DNA of 64,000 nt. Origin: Terriglobia bacterium (GTDB taxonomy: Bacteria; Acidobacteriota; Terriglobia; Terriglobales; Acidobacteriaceae). Within the stretch, counting starts at the first letter, position 1, and every line of letters starts with the position of its first letter. The notes beneath the pieces were generated by a model, which did not search any database, was not told where the DNA came from, and saw only the letters and a list, made by a program, of their open reading frames with translations. The stretch is from the NCBI GenBank assembly GCA_020073565.1, contig JAIQEY010000022.1, positions 28,758 to 92,757 on the forward strand. The letters run 5' to 3'. The position numbers and the translations under genes are program-made. Below, one piece after another: positions 42,061 to 49,687 of this stretch.

Positions 42061-42141
42061 AGCAATCAGCACTCAGCATTCAGTCGTGTCCAGCTTTGTT
42101 AGTTTCAAGTTTTGCGTGCTGAATGCTGAGTGCTGACTGCT
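42061..42141. repeat. CAGCACTCAGCATTCAG inverted repeat between icd and mdh
   Basis: AGCAATCAGCACTCAGCATT (arm 42061-42083) and its inverted copy CTGAATGCTGAGTGCTGACT (arm 42119-42141) match at 22 of 23 positions around a 35-base core. TATTTTT follows the right arm, so in RNA it would look like a terminator or attenuator 22 bases before mdh. The arm string is a scattered repeat type. Confidence 0.7.
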
Positions 42142-42162
42142 ATTTTTCGGAAAGGAAACTTC

Positions 42163-43089
42163 ATGCGAAAAAAGGTAACCATTGTAGGTTCCGGAAACGT
42201 AGGGGCCACGGCAGCCCATTGGATCGCCTCGAAGGAATTAGCCGACGTAGTTCTCATCGACATCATCGAAGGCGTACCCCAGGGTAAAGGTCTTGACCTG
42301 CTGGAGGCCATGCCGATCGAAAAGCGTGATTCCTTCGTCGTCGGTACAAACGACTACGCCGACACCGCCAACTCCGACATCGTCGTCATCACCGCCGGTA
42401 TTCCACGCAAGCCTGGTATGAGCCGCGACGATCTTCTCAACACCAACTACAAGATCATGAGTGACGTGGTGGGCAAGGTTGTGCAGTACTCGCCCCACTG
42501 CATCCTTATCGTGGTCTCGAACCCGCTTGACGCTATGGCGCAAGCCGCCTACAAGCTGAGTGGATTCCCTCGCGAACGTGTCGTCGGCATGGCCGGGGTG
42601 CTCGACTCCGCCCGATTCCGCACCTTCATCGCCCAGGAACTCAACGTGAGCGTCGAGAATGTTAATGCCTTCGTACTCGGCGGCCACGGCGACACCATGG
42701 TCCCGCTTCCCCGTTACTCCACTGTCGCCGGAATTCCGATTACCGAGTTGATGGACAAGACCACGCTCGACCGGCTCGTGCAACGCACTCGCGACGGCGG
42801 CGCTGAGATCGTCAAATACCTTAAGACAGGTTCGGCTTACTACGCGCCCTCCGCCGCTGCCACCGAGATGGTCGAAGCAATCCTGAAAGACAAGAAGAAG
42901 ATTCTTCCCTGCGCCGCCTACCTCAACGGAGAGTACGGGATCAAAGGTCTGTACGTCGGCGTTCCCGTGAAGCTTGGAGCGAAGGGCATCGAGCAGATCA
43001 TCGAGATCAAACTGACGCCGGAAGAAAAGTCCGCTCTCGACAAGAGCGCAGCCGCCGTAAAGGAACTGGTGGCCGTCATCAACGTCTAG
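42163..43089 (+). CDS. mdh: Malate dehydrogenase
   Basis: Interconverts malate and oxaloacetate with NAD, closing the citric acid cycle. From this ATG it has 308 residues, with AAAGGA seven bases upstream. The NAD motif [16 protein letters not shown] is followed by the acidic D in [26 protein letters not shown] carries the substrate-binding arginines, VSNPLD and the [14 protein letters not shown] segment follow, and [14 protein letters not shown] contains the catalytic His. This is the LDH-like MDH class. A start 11 codons upstream lies in the hairpin and is unlikely. Together with icd and sdh it shows a citric acid cycle block in this window. Confidence 0.95.
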   Translation: MRKKVTIVGSGNVGATAAHWIASKELADVVLIDIIEGVPQGKGLDLLEAMPIEKRDSFVVGTNDYADTANSDIVVITAGIPRKPGMSRDDLLNTNYKIMSDVVGKVVQYSPHCILIVVSNPLDAMAQAAYKLSGFPRERVVGMAGVLDSARFRTFIAQELNVSVENVNAFVLGGHGDTMVPLPRYSTVAGIPITELMDKTTLDRLVQRTRDGGAEIVKYLKTGSAYYAPSAAATEMVEAILKDKKKILPCAAYLNGEYGIKGLYVGVPVKLGAKGIEQIIEIKLTPEEKSALDKSAAAVKELVAVINV

Positions 43090-43103
43090 AACACAACAGT
43101 GGA

Positions 43104-43125
43104 GGACGGGCGCCCTCGCCCGTCC
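43104..43125. repeat. GGACGGGC/GCCCGTCC hairpin repeat
   Basis: GGACGGGC (43104-43111), loop GCCCTC, GCCCGTCC (43118-43125). A second copy with loop GGG occurs at 52217-52237. It lies 14 bases after the mdh stop and could act as a transcript-end structure. Confidence 0.5.
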
Positions 43126-43189
43126 AGCCTCACCCCGAACCGTCATCTACGCCGCTGGCGTATGAAGGAGACTTTCGGCTACAGAAACC

Positions 43190-43639
43190 ATGAAGGTCAA
43201 CGTATCCCAGGACGTGCTGTCCTCGTTTCGACGCAGGGCGCTGCGACGGTATCCGAAAGAGTACATGGAGACAATCTGGGGACAGGTGAAGAGCGGAGAA
43301 GCGTACATCTATGCCTTCCACCCGATCAAGCATAAAAGTGATACCGATTCCATCGAGTATGAGCCGGTAGAGATCGAGGAACAGCGCGACGAGGAAGCTC
43401 CGCTTGAGAAGATGATACTGCTGGGAACGATCCACACTCACCCGGACGCCAGCATAGAACCAAGCCAGTCGGACTGGGAAACAGCAAGGGTAGATGGCGA
43501 CATGATTATCGGCATCTGTCAGATCGTGATGAGCAAAGGGCGCAAATCGTCGCGGGTCCGCTTTTATTCAGAGCCAATTGATGAACTGGTGAAAGGCAAA
43601 AGCAGCGTCACGGACAATCGGGACACGACTCGGACCTGA
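43190..43639 (+). CDS. JAMM/MPN-fold metalloprotease-like protein
   Basis: The 149-residue protein carries an exact JAMM zinc motif: H82-x-H84-x7-S92-x2-D95 in TIHTHPDASIEPSQSDW, with E27 (YMETIWGQV) as the upstream catalytic glutamate. This makes it a candidate for an active isopeptidase or peptidase (Mov34/PAD-1/RadC-like fold) rather than a dead homologue. The N-terminus SQDVLSSFRRRALRRYPKEYME fits the family helix. Bacterial stand-alone JAMM proteins may process ubiquitin-like or sulfur-carrier proteins. No ThiS/MoaD-like, E1-like or E2-like gene is adjacent, so the substrate is open. The product may act in the cytoplasm, as no signal peptide is seen. Confidence 0.82.
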   Translation: MKVNVSQDVLSSFRRRALRRYPKEYMETIWGQVKSGEAYIYAFHPIKHKSDTDSIEYEPVEIEEQRDEEAPLEKMILLGTIHTHPDASIEPSQSDWETARVDGDMIIGICQIVMSKGRKSSRVRFYSEPIDELVKGKSSVTDNRDTTRT

Positions 43640-43707
43640 ATCCGAAACACGCCCGTCAGCCCCGCGTCTCCAGATGCCGGAAATGTTTTGACCTGCCGTC
43701 GTAAAAA

Positions 43708-44013
43708 TCAGCCCTTCCTACCAGAATCGAGAAGGGTCCACAGCGAGACTATCGCAGCGGCTGCCGCAACCCACGCGACGGCAGACCAGGAAATGTCCCA
43801 ACGTGAACCAGTTGAGGAGGTAATCTTCGCAAGAGAGAAAGCCACAAGGAAAAAGGCAAGACTAAACAGTGCGATAGCCGCCCACAGTCGCCATCCCGTC
43901 AGTACACGTGGCCGTCGCACATAGAACTTATACGCTTGTTCCGACACAACTTCGAGATGAGTGACGAAACCAGCGATCTCACCAACTAATACACCAGAGC
44001 TCGCTAGCTTCAT
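43708..44013 (-). CDS. Small hypothetical membrane protein
   Basis: The 101-residue protein has two membrane helices, LWAAIALFSLAFFLVAFSLA (about 42-61) and WSAVAWVAAAAAIVSLWTLL (about 76-95). They are joined by a short polar loop (KITSSTGSRWDIS), with a soluble N-terminus containing a predicted helix. No family is recognised. It is convergent with the JAMM gene and divergent from the LysR gene. The composition of hydrophobic segments supports a real gene, though no strong ribosome site is seen. Confidence 0.5.
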   Translation of the reverse strand: MKLASSGVLVGEIAGFVTHLEVVSEQAYKFYVRRPRVLTGWRLWAAIALFSLAFFLVAFSLAKITSSTGSRWDISWSAVAWVAAAAAIVSLWTLLDSGRKG

Positions 44014-44160
44014 GGTTGGGGACGCCCCTTCGCCGATCTAACGAGACAGTCGCAAACCGTTTCCCTGCTAGCACTTACAAGAATTCCTTAATTCATTCGT
44101 TGTGGAGCCCCCTTCCGTCCGTGCCCTGGCCCCGCTATAGTGTCAGGGGCCAACCCGCAA

Positions 44161-45075
44161 ATGGACTTCGATCAGCTCGAAATCTTTCTTGAGGTGGCAC
44201 GCCTCGCCAGCTTCTCGCGCGCCGCCGAGAAACGCTATCGCACCCAACCCGCCATCTCATCGCAGATCCGCGCGCTGGAAGAAGAAGTGGGTGCGCGCCT
44301 GCTGGACCGCTCGGGAGGAAAAGTATCCGTCACCGCAGCGGGAAAATTGTTTTTCAAATACGCGGAAGAGACGCTGGAGCGGCGCAAGATCATCGTCACG
44401 GAGATCGCGGAGACGGAGCGCGTACCGCGCGGCGAAATCGTGGTGGGCGCGAACGAAGGCACGTGCCTGCACATTCTGCCCGAAGTATTCGCGCAATTCA
44501 AACGTGACTATCCCAACGTGTCGGTCAGCATCAAGCGCTCAGACTACGCCAAGATTCTCGAATCAATTCTTGAGAATGCGGTCGACTTTGGAGTGGTGTC
44601 CCTGCCCGTGAACGACAATCGTCTGCAGGCGGAGTTGATTCACCGCGACGAACTGGTGGTCATCACGCCGCCTGCGCATCCCCTGGCAGCGAAGAAGAGC
44701 GTCACAGTGGCTGAGGTGGCCGCCTTCCCACTTGTGGTTCCGAAGCTGGGACACACGCGCGACGCGCTCGACACGCTGTTTTATGATCACAACCTGAAGC
44801 CGAATTTCGCGATGGAGCTGGACTCGAGTGAGTTGCTGAAGCGCTTTGTGGCGGCCGATGTGGGCGTGGGATTCATTGCGCGCTCCAACATCGGGGAGGA
44901 CATCCGCGCGAAGGCGCTGGCGGCGGTTGCGCTGGCGGACGCACAGATCCGGCGCGACCTGGCCTTGGTGTTCCGCAAAGACAAGTCGCTGAGCCGGGCG
45001 GCAAAGGCGTTCATGGAGATTGCGGTGAAGCAAAGAAATTTCGCAGCCGCCACGGCTTCCCGACGCTCCCGATGA
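44161..45075 (+). CDS. LysR family transcriptional regulator
   Basis: A 304-residue regulator. The N-terminal winged helix-turn-helix is textbook: MDFDQLEIFLEVARLASFSRAAEKRYRTQPAISSQIRALEEEVGARLLDRSGGKVSVTAAG, split at PAISSQIRALEEE, the recognition helix. The effector domain (about 90-295) follows with GEIVVGANEGTCLHILPEVF and a second lobe. The ligand is unknown; the N-terminal half resembles CysB/CysL-like regulators only in general. ATG 44161 is preferred over GTG 44140. Unusually, its stop overlaps the ATG of the POTRA gene (ATGA), so regulator and envelope protein are cotranslated. Confidence 0.92.
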   Translation: MDFDQLEIFLEVARLASFSRAAEKRYRTQPAISSQIRALEEEVGARLLDRSGGKVSVTAAGKLFFKYAEETLERRKIIVTEIAETERVPRGEIVVGANEGTCLHILPEVFAQFKRDYPNVSVSIKRSDYAKILESILENAVDFGVVSLPVNDNRLQAELIHRDELVVITPPAHPLAAKKSVTVAEVAAFPLVVPKLGHTRDALDTLFYDHNLKPNFAMELDSSELLKRFVAADVGVGFIARSNIGEDIRAKALAAVALADAQIRRDLALVFRKDKSLSRAAKAFMEIAVKQRNFAAATASRRSR

Positions 45076-46439
45076 CAAGAACAGTGAATTTCATTGTCGT
45101 TATTGTGGCGCTCCTGGTGTCGGCGGCGGCGTCTCAAACGGCGGCGGGCAGCGGGAAACGGTCCGCGCAGAAATCGCCCGGCAACAGCAAGACCTCATCG
45201 ACTGCCGCCGACAAACTGATCGCCGTTAAAGTGACGGGCACCGAGCGCTACACGGAAAAGGAAATCCTGCCCGCGAGCGGATTGCAGCTCGGTCAGAGCG
45301 TAGGCGAGGGCGACTTCAAGGAAGCGGCTCGGCTCCTGGGAGATACCGGTCTGTTCAGCGACGTGGTTTATTCCTATTCCTACTCCGGGGCGGGAACCAA
45401 GCTCGAGTTGCAGCTCACTGACGTGGAGGCGAGCAAGCTGGTTCCGGCTCATTTCGAGAACCTGGTCTGGTTTACGGACGCGGAGCTGTTGAGTGAACTC
45501 CAGAAACGGGTGCCACTGTTCAAAGGGCTTGTGCCGGTTGCGGGCACCCTGCCCGACCGGATTTCAGATGCTCTGCAAGCACTCCTCGGGGAGCGCCTTC
45601 TTCCCGGGCACATGGATTATCTGCGGGAAAGTAAGCAAGAAGGAGGAGACCTGACCGGGATTGCGTACCGGGTCACCGATGTTGACATCCTGATTCAGGG
45701 CTGCGAGTTTCCGGGGGCGTCCCTGGAGCAGACGGCTCTGTTGACGGCGGCGGCGCGCAAGCTGATCGGAGCAGTGTATTCACGTTCCTCGCTAGCCGTG
45801 GTGGCGCCGATTGATCTGCTACCCGTGTACCTGCAGCGCGGATATTTGAAAGCCTCGTTTGGCGCATCGAGCGCTCGGGTCGTGAAGGATCTCCTTTCCG
45901 GGGAACAAGGTCCCACGGAAGTGCAGGTGGATGCGGTCCTGCCCGTCACGCCGGGGAAGGTGTACGCGACTTCGGACGTGGTCTGGAAAGGCAATTCCGC
46001 CGTGAAGATCGAGGAGATGCAAGGGCTCATCCACATGCCGGCGGGCGAGCCCGCCAACGCGGTGCGTCTGATGAGCGATTTGGAGAACGTGCACAAACTC
46101 TACCGCAGCCACGGCTACATGGCGGCACGAGTAACGCCGGGCGCTGCGATCGATGACGAAAAGAGTGCCGTGCACTACGACCTGATTATCTCTGAAGGCG
46201 ATCAGTACAAGATGGGCGAGTTGGAGATTGTGGGGCTCGACACGCAGGCGAAGTCGCATCTGGAGAACGCCTGGACTCTGCGGGAGGGGGAACCCTATAA
46301 CGCGGATTATGCAAAAAAGTTTCTGGCCGATACGGATCGCTTGCTTCCAGACGGTGTGGCGTGGGCGGTAAGCATTCACGAAGCAGTAAACGAGAAGGAT
46401 AAGACGGTAGATGTGACGATCCGGTTCCAGGTGAAGTGA
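45072..46439 (+). CDS. Exported POTRA-domain protein without beta-barrel
   Basis: The 455-residue protein has a signal peptide (NFIVVIVALLVSAAAS) and several polypeptide-transport-associated (POTRA) units. One is IAVKVTGTERYTEKEILPASGLQLGQSVGEGDFKEAARLLGDTGLFSDVVYSY near the N-terminus. Another, toward the end, is YKMGELEIVGLDTQAKSHLENAWTLREGEPYNADYAKKFL. The centre has a degenerate pair of similar repeats (VYATSDVVWKGNSAVKIEEMQGLIHMPAGEPANAVRLMSDLENVHKLYRSHGYM). The C-terminal outer-membrane barrel of BamA/TamA is missing. It may be a periplasmic scaffold or partner. Translation is coupled to the LysR gene. Confidence 0.82.
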   Translation: MTRTVNFIVVIVALLVSAAASQTAAGSGKRSAQKSPGNSKTSSTAADKLIAVKVTGTERYTEKEILPASGLQLGQSVGEGDFKEAARLLGDTGLFSDVVYSYSYSGAGTKLELQLTDVEASKLVPAHFENLVWFTDAELLSELQKRVPLFKGLVPVAGTLPDRISDALQALLGERLLPGHMDYLRESKQEGGDLTGIAYRVTDVDILIQGCEFPGASLEQTALLTAAARKLIGAVYSRSSLAVVAPIDLLPVYLQRGYLKASFGASSARVVKDLLSGEQGPTEVQVDAVLPVTPGKVYATSDVVWKGNSAVKIEEMQGLIHMPAGEPANAVRLMSDLENVHKLYRSHGYMAARVTPGAAIDDEKSAVHYDLIISEGDQYKMGELEIVGLDTQAKSHLENAWTLREGEPYNADYAKKFLADTDRLLPDGVAWAVSIHEAVNEKDKTVDVTIRFQVK

Positions 46440-46559
46440 GGGACAGAGGTCGCCAGGCAAATAATCGCCGGGCTTTCCCAGGCCGTGAACGAAACCCACT
46501 CATCGCAAAGAACGCGATGAGTGGGGCACCCTCACATGACGCAGCCGCTCAGCCGATCG

Positions 46560-47768
46560 TTAGCGTCCGTTGGGGGGACGACGCTCGGCCTCGCGGTTAT
46601 GGTTGTCGCGCGGCTGCTTCTGACTATCCCGTTTTTGCGGAGCATTCTGGTGCGGCTGTGGAGCAGCATGAGGCTGGCTTTGGGTACGCGCCGTGTTCTC
46701 GACGTGCTGGGGGCGCGACGAGTTGTGGGGTACACCCGGCGGCTGGCCGAACTTTTGGAAGCCGCTATTTCCCTTTACACTCTGCTTCCCATCCCCTGAA
46801 TTGGCGGGACGCTTGACGTTCGTGTTCCAGTCGCGCGGGTTGCTGTTATTCACATTGCCCGGACGGCTACTCGCGGAGTTTTGACTGTTCGACGCCCCGC
46901 CGAATTTCCGGAAGCCGCTGTTCGAGTTCGTGTTTCCCTGCCCGCTCGGCGCATTGCCTGGGCGATTCAGGTTGGTCGAGGGCCCACGCGCCTCGCGCGG
47001 GGAGATCGCCGGCGCATGATAAGGAGCACCCTCAGCCCTGGCTGCAACCACGTTGCGTCCCCTGAACTCACCGGGCCGGGTGGTGGCGGCGATGGCTGGG
47101 CGTCCGTGATTCTCAGACGCGAACAGCTGGCGGTTCCGGCCGGCCGATTGCTCGTGCTGCTGCTGTGCCGCCAGAGCCTCCCGGTGCGGCTCGCGCTCAG
47201 CGGCTAATTCTTGACGCGTAGGCCGCGCCATGACACCGCCGTTGCCGCCGTTGTAGCTGACGCGATTGACGGTGGTGTTGTTGACGATCACGGTTTTGTT
47301 GTAGACGTTGGTCACGTTGGTGACATTCACGTTGGTCACGCTGCGGTTGTAATAGAAGGAACGGCCACGCCATTCTCCGCCGTGGAAGCCTACGCCACCG
47401 TAGCCGTAGCCATAGTTGATGCCGCCATAGAACCCAACGTGCCGTCCCCAGTAGCCCGCATGCCAGATGTAAAAACCGTTCCCCCATCCCCAATAGCCTG
47501 GCGTCCAGAACATGCCAACCGGGGCCACTACCCAGGTGCCCGGCACCCAGTAATAACCCACTTCATCGCTCCAAGCCCAATATCCGGGGGTCCAGAAATA
47601 GCCGGGACCTGGGCAGACAGGCTGCGCGTAGACCGGGAGTGCAGGTGGACCGAAACGGACCGAGATACCGACCGCGACCTCCGCGAACGAGGTATTCACC
47701 ACCGAGAGCAGGACCGTAAGCATGAGAGCTGCGAACACAAACGGGCGAACTGCGGGATTCATTTTCAT
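46560..47768 (-). CDS. YXWGXW-repeat exported protein with Asn/Gln/Pro-rich tail
   Basis: The 402-residue exported protein has a signal peptide (MKMNPAVRPFVFAALMLTVLLSVVNTSFA). Several Tyr/Trp-rich repeats follow: GYFWTPGYWAW, GYYWVPGTWVV, GMFWTPGYWGW, FYIWHAGYWG, the YXWGXW pattern of unknown function. Then comes a Gly/Tyr stretch (VGFYGGINYGYGYGGVGFHGG), a TNVTNVYN repeat, and a long disordered tail rich in Asn, Ser, Gln, Pro and Arg. AAGGAAG four bases before the ATG fixes the start; the frame is open 25 codons more. Trp-rich repeats often sit at the surface or bind carbohydrate, but no function is established. It is divergent from the PilZ gene at 48.1 kb, with a 337-base gap holding nothing definite. 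Confidence 0.85.
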   Translation of the reverse strand: MKMNPAVRPFVFAALMLTVLLSVVNTSFAEVAVGISVRFGPPALPVYAQPVCPGPGYFWTPGYWAWSDEVGYYWVPGTWVVAPVGMFWTPGYWGWGNGFYIWHAGYWGRHVGFYGGINYGYGYGGVGFHGGEWRGRSFYYNRSVTNVNVTNVTNVYNKTVIVNNTTVNRVSYNGGNGGVMARPTRQELAAEREPHREALAAQQQHEQSAGRNRQLFASENHGRPAIAATTRPGEFRGRNVVAARAEGAPYHAPAISPREARGPSTNLNRPGNAPSGQGNTNSNSGFRKFGGASNSQNSASSRPGNVNNSNPRDWNTNVKRPANSGDGKQSVKGNSGFQKFGQPPGVPHNSSRPQHVENTARTQSQPHAAPQPHQNAPQKRDSQKQPRDNHNREAERRPPNGR

Positions 47769-48105
47769 GACGCTTCCTTTGGCCCGAGAGCGTTTCGATG
47801 CCATCCACGCCGCGGACGGAGCCGGATTCCTGACCAGGACCATTGTCGCTCGAAAGCAGGATGTTGGCCCAATTACATCTGTTCAGGTAAACACCGAAGG
47901 TAGGACTATGTTGCTGTCTGGCTGCAATGTGGCGTGAAATCTGCAGGTTGCAAGGCTCCCCCCGCTTCCTCGACGGGAGGGGGCGGAGCATCGGTCGCGC
48001 CGCCCTGAGATTAGTGAATGATGAAGGCTCCACACGGGCAGAGTAACGCAACACCGGTTTTGTGCCGATTAACTATTTTGGATTACCCACGGAGGGAGCA
48101 AGGAG

Positions 48106-48462
48106 TTGGAAGCCCAGGGTCAGCCGGCAACGCAGCCGTCAATCACTCGTGCCGATGCACGTCAACATCCACGCTTCAAGCTGGAGACGAAAATCCGTGT
48201 CTATTCTCGCACTGCGGGTCTGTTGACGGGACATACGGTGGACATTAGCGAATCCGGGATCTCCGCCATGCTGAAACTGGACCTAACCGTGGGCGAGGTG
48301 GTTGAGTTGGTGGTTGAACTTCCGGATGGCCCGGTAGAAGTTCGCGCCCTGGTGAGACACAAGACGGCTTTTCGCTATGGCTTCCAATTCGTCGAGCCCG
48401 AATTGCAGAGCGTCATCAACGCCGTTTGTTCGCGCCTGGCCACGCAGCAAGGCAACGAGTAA
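48106..48462 (+). CDS. Single PilZ-domain protein
   Basis: The 118-residue c-di-GMP effector has the ligand motif R-x3-R in DARQHPRFKLETKIRVY and D-x-S-x2-G in VDISESGISAML, ending in VRHKTAFRYGFQFVEPE. The family binds c-di-GMP and alters motility, adhesion or polysaccharide output through a partner. The start is TTG with GGAGGGAG seven bases upstream; no good ATG is available. It is free-standing, divergent from the YXWGXW gene and convergent with the ornithine-cyclodeaminase-like gene. The receiver/double-PilZ gene at 27.4 kb is a paralogue in the same window. Confidence 0.87.
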   Translation: MEAQGQPATQPSITRADARQHPRFKLETKIRVYSRTAGLLTGHTVDISESGISAMLKLDLTVGEVVELVVELPDGPVEVRALVRHKTAFRYGFQFVEPELQSVINAVCSRLATQQGNE

Positions 48463-48557
48463 ACTCGACGCGTGTGAACGACTCTCGCTCTACCCACACC
48501 GAACCGCATTTCTAGCTCACCGAGGTGCACCCTCAACATTCTCACAAGGATGAGTGG

Positions 48558-49541
48558 CTATAAGGGTAACCAGGTTCCAATGCGCCTCTCCAAAGCGCGC
48601 GCGTAGATCAAGGGCGCGACCGCGATATCGTCCAGGGCAAGGCCTAGGTTGCAGGCAATGGTGCGTTCCTCCGGTGACTGGCGCCCAGGCTTGCGGGCGG
48701 TGACGAGTTCCCCCAAGTCGGCGTGGATGGGCGGGATGTCCTGGAAATAGCCGATGTCACGGTAGTGTTGGAGTTGAGGTACATCGTCAGTGGTGAACTT
48801 GTCGGCCTCGTGAAGGGCGGCGGGGCGCCAGTAGGAATCGAAATCGACGAGCGAGGCGAAGGCGCCTTTGGCAAGCCAGCCGCGCTGGATGGTCGCGTGG
48901 GGCCTGCGCAGGATAGGGCCGGCCGTGATGACGATGTCGCTCTGGACGACGGCCTCTTGGGGATCGGCGACGGATACAGTCTCGATTCCGAGTTGCTTGC
49001 TCATCTCCTGCGCGTAGAGGGCAGCTCGGTCAGCGTGGGTGTCATACGCGAACACTTTTTTTAGCGGGAACACCGTTTTCAGGGCTAATAGATTGCTCCG
49101 GCCCTGTACGCCACAGCCGAGAATGCCAACGGTGGCTGATTCGGGACGCGCCAGGTACTTTGCTGCAACCGCGGTGGCCGCGCCTGTGCGCTGCGCGGTG
49201 ATCCAGGTGCAATCCATGAGCGAGAGTGGAACGCCCGTTTCGGGGTCATTGAGGATAAGCAATCCGGTGATGTACGGGAGGCCGCGCTGGCTGTTGGCGG
49301 GATACCCGCCGACCCATTTCACGCCGACAGCTTTTTGCGCAGGGATGGAGGCGGGCATGGCGTGGATAAAAGCGTCGGGCATGGTGTGAACACCAATCTT
49401 CGGGGGCATCTCGACGCGACCTTCGCCTTTTTCGCGAAACATGTTTTCGAGAGCGGCGATGATTTCGCGCATGGTCGGGCCGCAGGCGGCGACGTCGGAT
49501 TGAGAGAGATAGAGGAGTTTTTGGCCGAGGTGGGGGGTCAC
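48558..49541 (-). CDS. Ornithine cyclodeaminase / mu-crystallin family protein
   Basis: The 327-residue NAD(P)-dependent enzyme has the family start LYLSQSDVAACGPTMREIIAALENMF. The substrate-site strand VGVKWVGGYPANSQRGLPYITGLLILNDPETGVPLSLMD includes the conserved Lys (VKW), and ITAQRTGAATAVAAKYLAR follows. The Rossmann motif is VGILGCGVQGRSNLLAL. Relatives cyclise ornithine to proline or reduce cyclic imines and alanopine-type compounds. The exact substrate is unknown. It is the last gene of the minus-strand run starting at 59.5 kb, 146 bases after the receptor gene, and pairs chemically with the RidA (imine deaminase) gene in the same run. The start is GTG. Confidence 0.87.
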   Translation of the reverse strand: MTPHLGQKLLYLSQSDVAACGPTMREIIAALENMFREKGEGRVEMPPKIGVHTMPDAFIHAMPASIPAQKAVGVKWVGGYPANSQRGLPYITGLLILNDPETGVPLSLMDCTWITAQRTGAATAVAAKYLARPESATVGILGCGVQGRSNLLALKTVFPLKKVFAYDTHADRAALYAQEMSKQLGIETVSVADPQEAVVQSDIVITAGPILRRPHATIQRGWLAKGAFASLVDFDSYWRPAALHEADKFTTDDVPQLQHYRDIGYFQDIPPIHADLGELVTARKPGRQSPEERTIACNLGLALDDIAVAPLIYARALERRIGTWLPL

Positions 49542-49687
49542 AGGATTTGTGTCCGATCCCTTCGCATCTTCTCACCAGTACGACTGGCGAGGAGAACGAG
49601 GCAAATGATTCTACGATGGAATAGGTAAAAGATTAGTGGCGGCGTCGGTCAAGTCCGGGGCCTGGCCTTTCCAGACTTGGAATTCGT

